Made by a program: the position numbers and the translations under genes. 64,000 nt of DNA, from the NCBI GenBank assembly GCA_965153455.1, contig OZ234503.1, positions 10,421,118 to 10,485,117 on the forward strand, read 5' to 3'. The DNA comes from Sphagnum compactum (Eukaryota > Bryophyta > Sphagnopsida > Sphagnales). Below the pieces are notes generated by a model that had not been told where the DNA came from, made no database searches, and saw nothing but the letters and a program-made list of their open reading frames with translations. Below, one piece after another: positions 36,936-46,900 of this stretch. Positions within the stretch are counted from its first letter, which is position 1. Each line of letters opens with the position of its first letter.

Positions 36936-37999
36936 TATTATTTAGAAACAAAATTCAAATTGGTTTTTTTGAAGTAATTCACATTTTTACATATATATAA
37001 ATAATAATTTGTGTACATTATTGAAGGAACTTTATGCATAAGTTTTTCATTTTTTATTTGGACAATTTATCAATAAAATATGAATCATCAAATTTGAAGT
37101 TGTGTGTAATGTTTATATGAAGTATGGTCTAAAATTGTTTACACAACAAGTAGGGTGGCATAAACGTAAAGGTGTTCAATTCCATCCTTGGGATCAAATT
37201 TCACAAATGACATTGTTACGGTCACCAATAGAATATTGACTGAAATATTCACCTAATTAGAGTACCTAGGTTAGGTGGTGACACATGTCAATAATTGATA
37301 GGATGAGAAATAATGAAATTAAAAATAATGGAAATAAAAACATTTTTACTATTTACATTATAATAATGTCAATTATTATAATTTAAATAAAAAATGATTA
37401 CATAATGATTAAAGTATGATTAATGATTTCACATATGTCCTTTATGACTAATGAATGAAACATGCCACATCATTGACACATCATTGTGCCATATCACGTC
37501 CTAAATGACTATTGTCCTCAACGACTCGTTTGTCATGACTTTAGGGCTATTAATCATTTTAATCCTTTATGATTGGAATACCAATCACAAACTTAGTCAT
37601 ATATTTAAAGATTTTTTTTAGTGTGTATCATCCATGGTGTGCAATGGTCCATTTTAGCACATCCACAAAGTGTGTGGATCCATTATGTGTTGAAAAGATG
37701 CATGATAGTTGGTGGCTTTATAGTGGTATAAGAAAACTAGGGCTTGACAATGGAGATTGGAGGTCAAAAGTGCATTGCCGTTTATGAAGTGGCCAACAAC
37801 CCAAGTGCACTTAATTCTTACCAACTTCTACATTTTCAACTTGTGCATGTAGTAAAAAAGTTTGTAATTTTAAATGGTAGCAAACTTTATAATGGAAATT
37901 GTTTGAATTGCATTCACAACATGACTTTTTTTTTGTCAAATGGTTCACTTAGATGTACAATAGTCACCATAGAAACTTTATGACTCTATAGTTGTGATG
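36936..37999. other. Unassigned sequence
   Basis: AT-rich up to about 37.5 kb. At 37569-37983 two overlapping plus-strand frames are open (72 and 79 residues, one with DPLCVEKMHDSWWLY and SALNSYQLLHFQ in the other). This may be a remnant of an unknown coding segment, but I recognise no family. Confidence 0.35.
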
Positions 38000-39110
38000 T
38001 GTGTGTGTAAATCTTGCTTGAATGTTGCATTTTTGTCCCTTGTCGTGCACTCTGCATGTACAGATGTGTTAATGGTTGGATTACGTAATGCTTTGGAAAG
38101 TTATTTGAATACATAATCTCTTTAAATAGTGGTTCTTGATTTCTTTTATATTTGTAAGCATGGAGTCTAAATATGCTAATGTGGTAATGGATGGATTGCA
38201 AAGTCCTTGAAGAGTTTGTGTTAGTACATTATCTCTATGGATAGTGACTCTCCACTTCTTTTATATGTGCAAACATGTAGTTTAAATGTACTAATGTGGT
38301 AATGGATGGACTGCAAAGTCCTTAGAGAGTTTGTGTGAATACATTATCTCTATAGATGATGGTTCTTTATTTCTTTTATATGTGCAAGCGTGTAGTTTAA
38401 ATGTACTAATGTGGTAATGGATGGATTCTAGAGTCCTTGAATAGTTTGTATGAATACATAATCTCCATAAATGTTGGTTCTAGACATTTCTTATATATGC
38501 AAGTATGTTGTCTGAATGTACTTAGGTGATAATTGATGGACTATAGAGTCCTCCAACAGTTTGTATGTATGTACAATCTTAGTTTGTATATGTGTGAGTA
38601 CATTATCTTTAGAGGTCCAATGAACGTTGACTTGTTGTATACATATGCTTATGGAATCTAAATGTACCAATGTGTTTATGGATACATACTGCATAGTGAT
38701 TGATAGTCTATGTGAGTATACATCTATATTTACATAATGATTATTGAGTTGTTTTACTTATTCTTATGGGGATTCATAAATGTACCAATTATATGTTAAT
38801 GGATCTGGATTATAAAATGTTGAAACAATCCATGTGTTGAGACACTATGTGCTAAAATAGTCTATGTTAAGTCTATGTGTTGCAATGGATGGATTACAGA
38901 AGATTGAAATTGTCTATATGAAAGACCAGTTTCTTTATGTATTGACCTTGGACTTGTATATGTGTATGCCTATGAAGTTTGATGTAATTTCATTCTAATG
39001 GATGGACTGCAAAGTCCTTTGAAGTCTATTGAAATGTACATATAATCTACACATGTAATTGCTTTTGACTAGTTGTGTAAATTTGCTGATGGGGTTTGAA
39101 TGGAGTTTAT
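38000..39110. repeat. Satellite-like tandem array, 115 bp period
   Basis: The anchor ggtaatggatggattgcaaagtcc recurs with starts at 38071, 38186, 38301, 38416 and 38531, exactly 115 bp apart. Decayed copies follow near 38677, 38798, 38884 and 38997. Each unit has tttgtgtgaatacattatct, ctatagatagtggttct, tatttcttttatatgtgcaa, gcatgtagtttaaatgtact and aatgtggtaatgg. The regular spacing of the first five copies contrasts with irregular 3' copies, including one with about 31 extra bases. No coding content. Confidence 0.9.
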
Positions 39111-40955
39111 AATTTTTCATAGCATGTTGATTTCAAGTACTTTTTGTAACTTCTGTGTGTAATTCAAGTCACTTTTATTATACTTCTTTTCACTAGATGT
39201 AGGCATGTTATATGTGGTTTCCATGAATTGTGTATATTAATCTTTTTTTGATTCTAATGTTGTGATCTATTTTGCAAGGGGGTACATTCACAGTCAAAGG
39301 AACCACTTAGTACAATGCCCGAATGCTTTGAAAGGACTAGGATTTATCACATTTGAACATGGCTTACATATTTTGATTGGGACTTATTGTAAGATGATAG
39401 TGTCAACTTTAAAAAATTAATCCATGTATGTTTTCAAAAAAATTCAAATCGCGTGTAATTAAATGCATTTATTGAATGATAATTCTATAGATAGATCAAA
39501 TGTGTGCATTTCAACAAAAGTAAACATCTCAACATTTAATTTATTTTTTTTGTTAAAAACCCTTAATGATATATTATACATAGATAACATACATTTTTTT
39601 GATGGCCATAGGGTTTCATGTTTGTGATTCAAGAAACATTACTAGACAAAAGCAAATTGAAAACATAATGCAATGCCCACTTATAATTTTTTTCCTTTTT
39701 CATATGGTAGGGTCAAAGCATGATCAAGTACAGAAAAAAAGTATGAGTTCATAGTGTAGAAATTGAACCTTTTGAAATACACAAATGGAAGTAGAAGGGC
39801 CTTTGTTTATTTTGAAGAAATACATATACATATGTTTAGGGTACTTGTGTAGCTATCCTTTTTTAGATTTGAAAGTTGAAAAATTGAAATTGATGGTCTA
39901 CTTGCAATCTACTTTATGCATGGTTCCACAAATGTTCAAAATTAAAAGTATGGAACAAGTATATCATAAAATGGTTGAAATAGAAATATAACAATGTGGT
40001 GCATTCTATGAATATTATATGCACATTCTAGAAGTCCAAACTTGTTAATTAATGTGTTTGTTAGGCATAAAAGTATTTTCAAGTGTGTAAATTGCACTAT
40101 TTTTCAATTTACTACTTTTGACCTACTTTTTCTTGTCCAAATGAGGTGCAAAAGAGTGTTCAAGAAATGTTCTAATGTAGAGAATGTATTAGGACAAAAT
40201 TCAAGTCCAATTTTTATTTTTTTCCTAATGATTACCAAGAATGGGAAGTAATCAAGTCCAATCCCTAAGATGTCCAGGCATGTGTCTAGAGCAAGATATC
40301 TAGACCATTGATTTTTGAGCTAACAATGCCCTTGATACTTAATAGTAAGTAGTAACCTAGAACCATTAGGTTTTTGTTCCTATTTTGGACATACGCAAAC
40401 TTGTCAATCTTGTGGCTCACCTAGAAAGATGCGTTGTGAGTTGTTGTGTTATGCATTATTTGATTAACATTTGAGCTGTCTATTCATATCATTGAAAGAT
40501 TTGTCGGTATCTTGTTTTTGTATTTGTTCATTTGGTGCTATTGTTGCTGAAGTTTTGTGTGTGGACACTTCAAATCTTCAAATCCACAATTGTGAAATGG
40601 CTACTTGCTTTGTGAAGGTTGCAGTTCAAAGTATCAAACTTACTGCAAGAAATCTTGTATTACATAACCATCCAATTTGCAACTACATGTGACTGTTCGT
40701 CATTTGTAACTATGTTTAATAATTTTTACAACTCGTAACCATCTTTTTGGTTTTTTTACTATTTTTATGACTATGGTGTGATTACTAAATTGTACATCCT
40801 TCCATATTGATTAACCTCTTGGATTTTTCATTAAAAAATAAGCCTTTATGTTCATTTAGTTACAAATTTAGTTGTAATTTAATTAGTTTTGTGGTGTGCA
40901 TATACATTTGAGGTACAATAAAGCAAGGTTGTCACTACGTCCGTGCGTCCTTCAT
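39111..40955. other. Unassigned sequence with a short interspersed-repeat fragment
   Basis: 39600-39735 is a fragment of the 550 bp repeat in the orientation of the 26.6 kb copy. Elsewhere I see AT-rich sequence and short frames (39785-39991, 40042-40251, 40471-40692) without motifs. Confidence 0.4.
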
Positions 40956-41013
40956 GATGTGTCACCAACATTATGGCGGCCAAAAACTTTTCAGTCACCG
41001 CAAAAGGGGGGCG

Positions 41014-41066
41014 TGTCATATGTTTTTGGAAAGCCCTTGTCGAAGGGTTTCCAAAAACATATGACA
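41014..41066. repeat. Near-perfect inverted repeat with TGTCATATGTTTTTGGA arms
   Basis: tgtcatatgtttttggaaag at 41014 pairs with ctttccaaaaacatatgaca-like sequence ending at 41066 apart from one unpaired base; the loop is a few bases (cttgtcga). The same arm sequence forms the perfect palindrome at 42687-42720. Confidence 0.85.
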
Positions 41067-41744
41067 AGCCCCCTTTTTCAGTCCCTATCAGACAATGGCG
41101 GTCTATCGGATAGGGACTGAAAATCTTTGGTCGCCCAAGGGGGTAAAGGCCTATGCTATCATTTCAAGAAAAAAAAAAGTTCAACCCCCATTTTCCCTCT
41201 TAGGTGATGGAAAAATTTTAGTCACCATCTGATGGTGTGAATGTGTTGCCATTTGACAAATTGCCACTATATGATGGCAATCGAATTTTATCAATCGCAA
41301 AAGAAGGGTGCAACATTGGCGACTGAAAATTTCCATTTGCCAAAAGGGGGCGACCAAAATGGGACAAGGTGTGGCAATCAAATTTTCGGTCGCCATTCTA
41401 TCATCATTATTGTTCGGATGGTGACCAAATTTTTTCATTCACCACAAAAGGGGGGTTGTCATATGTTACATGTTACATGCTTCACTTTTTTGGCAACTGA
41501 AAAGCTTCAGTTTGAAAAATTGTGACGGTTAGATGGCGACCATGTTTTTTAAATCGCCCATCCTTGTGGGCAACCGAAACAAGCAGAAGGGGGTTTGTCT
41601 TTTTCCCCTTTTTGGTCTCCATTTAACAACAACAACTAAATCCATTTTGTTTGTCATCTAACGGTGGTGATCAAATTTGGTGGCAATTGAATCCATTTCA
41701 ATCGCCATCTAACAGGGCCGATCGAATTTGATTGAGGCAAATGA

Positions 41745-42195
41745 ATTCAGTTGCCATCTAGTGAAAACGCCTCATTTTGTTTTTTTCTTCCTTCACCACC
41801 AATTGGGTTTTTTTTCCCCTTGTTCTTTGGGTTTCCCCCCTTTTGTTTTACTTCTTTTCTTACTTCTTTTGGCTTTACTCTCCTTTGTTTTTCCTTATTT
41901 CTGTACTCTTCTTTCATCCCTCCTTTCGTTTTTGTATTCTTCTTTGGTTACTAACCCCCCCTTTTTAGTTTGATTTCCTCTTTTTGTCATTTTCGCCCTT
42001 TGTTTCTTTCCCTTCTTCTTTTGTTCCCACCCCTCATTTTCACTCTTTCTTCTTCTTGCCCTTTTCACCCTCTACTGAGTCTTGACAATATTTTCCTTTT
42101 GTTCTTATTACCTTTTTTTCCAATTTTTTTTCTTTTATTTGCTCCCCTTGTTTTTTATTACCATTTCATGCTCTTCCCCTCCTGTCCTTTTGGGC
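41745..42195. repeat. Polypyrimidine tract of about 450 bp
   Basis: The plus strand is almost entirely T and C (ttcttttcttacttcttttg and similar), with sparse purines. All three plus-strand frames stay open and encode Phe/Leu/Ser/Pro-rich peptides (for example 41728-41973 and 41970-42239), which I regard as composition artefacts. Confidence 0.75.
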
Positions 42196-42686
42196 GACTG
42201 AAAACATTTAATTGCCATCGAATAGTGGGGGTGTATTAAATAGTGACCAAAAATATTTGATCGCCATCCGACATACCCCCACCATCGAATGGTGATTGAA
42301 GAATTTCAATTGCCATCCGACACACCCACACCATCGGATGGCGATTGAAATTTTTTGGTCACCCAAGAGGGAAAGGGGGGGATGATTTTTTTTTTCTCAA
42401 AATGATAGCACAAGCCCCACCCCTTTCAGTCGCCATCTGACAATGGGGGTATATCAGATGGCAATTGAAATTTTTCAATTGCCAAAAATGGGGTTGGGGG
42501 GGTGTGCATGTAATGTCATTTTTGAAAAAAAAAATCCCCCAATGCCCTCTTGGGCCATGGAAAAATTTCAATTGCCATCCAATGGTGGGGGTGTGTCAAA
42601 TGGTGACTGAAAAAATTTAATTGCCATCCCAAACACAACCCCATTGTCTAATGGTGACCAAATGTTTTTTATCACCAAGAACCCCA

Positions 42687-42720
42687 TGTCATATGTTTTT
42701 GGATCCAAAAACATATGACA
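42687..42720. repeat. Perfect 34-bp palindrome, no loop
   Basis: tgtcatatgtttttgga is followed immediately by its exact reverse complement, with ggatcc at the centre. No mismatch in 17 bp per arm. It uses the same arm as the 41014-41066 hairpin 1.67 kb away. Confidence 0.95.
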
Positions 42721-42810
42721 CACTCCCCTTCTATGGTGACCGAAACGTTTCATTTGCAACAAAAAGGGGTGGCCGAAATCCATTTTTGATCGCCATTTAT
42801 AATGAAGGTT

Positions 42811-44352
42811 ATCTGAATGATAATAAATTTTCCTACATCCATCTTGGACATGGTGTTAGGGACGCATAAGGACAAACACCAACATGACATTAGACATAAA
42901 ATGGTTGCATCATGTTAGTTTTGACAACCTTGCGATAAGGTGTTTTGAACTACAAATTAAAAATATATTTAACATGTAATCAAGGTACATGAAGAATATA
43001 TTAAAACCTATTTAACATATTTAAATGATTTAACCTATATTCAATGTATATTACACACATATTACTTCATATTATGAACATTAAAATAACAAAATTCTTC
43101 TTGATTTTATATTATGGTTTGTTTATAACTATACCATGTTTATTTTAATGTATAATTAAATTATAATGGGGATGTCATATTATGATGACATAATCCTAAT
43201 GTCAAACTAGTATTCATTATTCATAATATAGTATTATCAACAAATTGATTAAATAATGTATGGAATAATAATTAGTTATCATGTATAATTCAGAACTTCA
43301 AAAATTATAAATTGTTGAAATAATAATGAAACAAAAAAGACTACTTGGTTTTCATTGGAGTGTTCAATTTTTTGGGCGAATGCCAGTCTCAACACAAGCA
43401 ATGTTCCATTCCTACCTTCCCTTTCTAGATTTCTTAGGCCAAGTGATGCACCTTTGTAGATTTGCTTGAGCAGATTTAACAGAAACATACTTCAAATCCT
43501 TACACACCTTTTCCTCTACAGTGCCATATTGACATGATTTTTAAAAAACATGCCCAAATTATGAAGTAATATTGATTCAACTAAATTTATGTATTATTTA
43601 TTTAATAATTTAATACTGAATAATCAATAAATCATTTTAAAAATGCTAATTAATAATTTAATCTGATTATATAACCAATCAAATACTTGAATATATAATA
43701 TTCAATATATTACTAATTTATTTGATAATTTTTTCATTTCAAGCTATTAATCAAGATTCAAACTGTAAATAATTAATGAATAAATTAATTATTAATTAAT
43801 TCATTTTCATTTTATTATTTTATCATTAATATTTATTAATCAAGAGTTATGGTAAATAATAAATAACTATTAATTAATTAATAGTCATGTAGTTTATAAA
43901 AATACAAATTAAAATTAACAAATTTAATTATCTAGTTATTATTAATGATTAATTAAATTTATTTTCCTATTTACACAAAAGATTTTTATTTTTTTTCCAC
44001 TACCCAAATCACTAGGTTTTTAATGAACAAGAAAAAATTGATTAATATGCAACTTGTATGGTTTTGATTAAAAAAAAGGATGAATTGACTAGAATATTTT
44101 TAGTGAAATTGTTTTTTAGTTGTTTTGGATAGTCACATGTTGCACTAGATAATTATTAATTTAAAAAAAATGACATGGATATATGAAATCCCAAGTTAAT
44201 ATGACAGGGAATAACATGCCACATCATCATATAATTTATTCATCATTTTTTTTCTTTGTTCGGATCATGGAACCATGGATTACATTTTTGTCAAGGCATG
44301 TTGTGACAAATATTATTATTATTATTTTGGTTTTTTTCATTTTGTCAAAAAC
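42811..44352. other. AT-rich unassigned sequence
   Basis: Strongly AT-rich with many taattaattaatt words between 43.55 and 44.0 kb. No coding signal. (ATT)n at about 44.31 kb directly precedes the foldback element. Confidence 0.45.
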
Positions 44353-45183
44353 ATGTTGGTTGGGGGAAAGGGGGGGTTAATTCAACTATTTAAACCCAAA
44401 ATTTCACCAAATTAAATTGTGATTCCTTTCACAAAAGAAACAAATGTAAAATATATTTTTACATCATTAGAATAAAATATGTTGTGATTTTTTTTTCGAA
44501 GTTGTGTAATTAATCATTGGTATTAGTGTATGATTAATCATGTTAAACAAATATGGTTTTGATAATTAAATGACTATATTTACTACTTAATTAATGTTTC
44601 TTTTTTACCAAATTTTGCCAATTTAAAAGGGCAAACGTCAAAAAAAATAAAATTTGAAAGAAAAGTTTTTCGGGCCAAATTTAAAATATATATTGTTAAT
44701 GTTTTACAATAAAATATTGTAAATAACCATAATATTGACAGATTTAAACAAATTTTCCAACTTCACAACTTGTTTATAACCAAATATAGCAATCTTTTTT
44801 TTTAAAAAAAGAACAACTAATCATATTGGGGAAAATAAGAAATTGCAATTCTTCAAAAAATGGACAAATTTTACGTAATGAAATTTTTTTATAAAAGACT
44901 TCATAAATGCACTTTTGAATTTACAAAAAAATTAGGTCAATTTAAACAAAAAGATAATTGATTTATTCATGAAATGTTATTTTAAGGGTTTTTTTTAACC
45001 TTGTAAATTTTATTTTTATAAATTATTATAATTTGTTCGAATACATTATTGAATAAACTTTAAGATCATCTTTTCATTTATAGCATTTGAATACATTTTG
45101 TATATTAAAGTTTGAATCTCCTAAACAATTTCATGAAAAACATAAGAAACTTAAACTTTTTTTTTCATTAATAGAATGTTGAA

Positions 45184-45280
45184 GTGGTTTGGTGGTTAAG
45201 ACTTTATAATGTTTCCATGAGGTCTAAGCTTCAATCCTTGATGGATAAAGGTCTTATTGTATCTTATACAAATGCAATTT
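45184..45280 (+). mobile_element. Possible tRNA-derived SINE head
   Basis: tggtttggtggttaagac (45185-45202) resembles an RNA polymerase III A box and gcttcaatcct (45229-45239) a B box, at about 34 bp spacing as in tRNA genes. The downstream stretch is A/T-rich. The cloverleaf is not intact (no clear acceptor stem), so I read it as a SINE or tRNA fossil and not a working tRNA gene. The 3' end is not defined. Confidence 0.4.
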
Positions 45281-45310
45281 ACAAACATATACATCATGGT
45301 GAATACACAA

Positions 45311-45625
45311 ACATCATGTTTTTCAATTTTCTTAACTTGGCAATTCTTGTTGGGAAAAAAATGAAAAACAATAAGGCAAATTCAAGGAAAAATGTAAACA
45401 ACAAAAAACTTGCCAAAAAATTTGGGATCAAAAATTTGAAAAAAACATTGTTAGTTCTAATGATTAAAATTTTAAAAATAATTCTAATCATTTCAAGCTT
45501 AAACACATAAACAATTCCAAACATCAAATTTATTTGAAAACATTCAAGCTCAATCTTTGAAATCATCATAAACCTTATCCAAGTTTTTTGAAAACTTAAA
45601 ATAAATATTAATGATGTAACCAAAG
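45311..45625 (+). repeat. Direct repeat D1 (second copy at 46591-46900)
   Basis: Shared with D2: cttaacttggcaattcttgt, tgggaaaaaatgaaaaa, atgtaaacaacaaaa, acacataaacaattcca, atcaaatttatttgaaaaca, ataaatattaatgatgtaac. About 310 bp, interrupted by small indels. Open frames on either strand are low-complexity. Confidence 0.75.
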
Positions 45626-46558
45626 GTTTTTTTGTGGTGAATTTCCACCATGTTGCAAACATAAAAAGGGCCATCAACATCAACAAAGCTGGGATTTTAA
45701 AAAAAGATATATATAATTTTAAAATAAAAAGTGTATATCTTTAGTTATATATATATGTAGTTTTTTAAATAAACATTTTTAGTTTCTTAAAAATGATATA
45801 ATTCTACAATGGGTTTTAGGACTTGTAATCAAAATATAAAAATATTTTAATCAATAATGTATTCAATAAATAATTACAATTAACATAAATTAATTTTTTT
45901 TTAATTTTAAAATTTGAAATTGCATGTCATGAATAAATCTCAAATTTGGTTTTGTTTAAATTGACCTAGAATTTTTATAAACTCAAAATCAATTTTTAAA
46001 TGCATTCATTAAATATTTTACATTTTTATTTTTCAATATGTCTTTTTTTGTGGAATTGCATGCTTTTATTTTCCCCAACATGATTACATACAATTTATTT
46101 ATATAGTTTTGCAATGTTGCTAAAAAAATAATCATCCATAGAACAATTGCCACATTTGGTTATAGATAAGTTGTGTAGTTGAAAACTTGTTTAAATCCTT
46201 CAATATTCTGGTTACTTACTATATTTTATTGTAAAAATTTGACAATATATGTTTTAAATTTGACAACAAATTTTTTTCAAAAAACCTCTTTTTTAATCTT
46301 GTTGCCCTCTTAAATTGGCATAAATTGGCCACAAGAAAAAACATTAATTAAGTAGTCAATATATCCATTTCATTATGAAGACCATTTTTGTTTAGTAAGA
46401 TGCTTCATACACTTATACAAATAATGAATTACCTAACTTTGAAAAAACAAATCACGACATATTATTTTAATGATGCGAGAATACATTTTTTCCTTATTAA
46501 AATTAAATTTAAAAAAACATTTGTTGGAATTTTTGGTTTAAATAGTTGGATTTCCCCT

Positions 46559-46578
46559 CCCCCCCCCCCCCCCCCCCC
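46559..46578 (+). repeat. Run of 20 C at the right arm end of the foldback element
   Basis: An uninterrupted 20-base C run close to the right end. The left arm has the corresponding g-runs (ttgggggaaaggggggg, 44361-44377). Homopolymer length may be a sequencing or assembly artefact. Confidence 0.8.
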
Positions 46579-46590
46579 TGCCAACAACCA

Positions 46591-46900
46591 ACATATTTTT
46601 TTGGTTTTGAATTTTCCTAACTTGGCAATTCTTGTTGGGAAAAAATGAAAAAAATAATGAAAATTCAAGAAAAAATGTAAACAACAAAAATAATTGAGAT
46701 CACAAATTTCAAAGAAAACATGTTACTCCTAATGAATAAAAGTTTAAAAGTAGTTTTAATAATTTCAAAATTAAACACATAAACAATTCCAATATCAAAT
46801 TTATTTGAAAACATTTAAATTTCATCTTTGAGATCATTATAAATCTTATCCAATTCTATTGAGATTTCAAAATAAATATTAATGATGTAACTGAGTTTTA
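46591..46900 (+). repeat. Direct repeat D2, adjoining the right end of the foldback element
   Basis: Copy of 45311-45625 in the same orientation, beginning at the outer edge of the right arm. A copy both inside the element and at its flank implies duplication of flanking sequence, or an insertion into a pre-existing tandem repeat. Confidence 0.7.

Larger units (their letters stand above)
40960..42810. repeat. Cluster of nested palindromes built on a TGGCGATTGAAA/TTTCAATCGCCA unit
   Basis: Motifs ggcgaccgaaa, aatttcggtcgccat, ccatcggatggcgattgaa and their complements alternate at roughly 20-70 bp intervals. Clear hairpins include 42305-42349 (ttcaattgccatccga against tcggatggcgattgaa, 15 of 16 paired, 13-base loop) and 42459-42484 (tggcaattgaaa against tttcaattgcca, perfect). 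Runs of G or C (ccccca, gggggg) sit between many units. The block 41.75-42.19 kb inside it is a pyrimidine tract and lacks units. It does not match a known transposon by eye; a compound satellite or a cluster of miniature foldback elements are the alternatives. Confidence 0.75.
44353..46594. mobile_element. Foldback-type element, 2.24 kb with inverted arms over 700 bp
   Basis: The left arm (44353 to about 45062) and right arm (about 45841 to 46594) are inverted repeats of each other over their length with moderate divergence. Outer ends are atgttggttggggg... and ...ccaacaaccaacat. Matching blocks include ttggttataaacaagttgtg, ctatattttattgtaaaa, acattaattaagtagt, atcatattggggaaaataa and aggtcaatttaaacaaaa. 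The 780 bp centre holds a tRNA-like sequence and one copy of a direct repeat. No transposase is encoded, and I could not identify a target-site duplication. It is consistent with a long-inverted-repeat non-autonomous transposon (Foldback or Mutator-like), or with two opposed copies of one repeat. Confidence 0.7.

Noticed and set aside
41728-42239. Overlapping open frames resembling hydrophobic membrane proteins
   Set aside because: All plus-strand frames are open because the tract is almost only T and C; no start context or motif.
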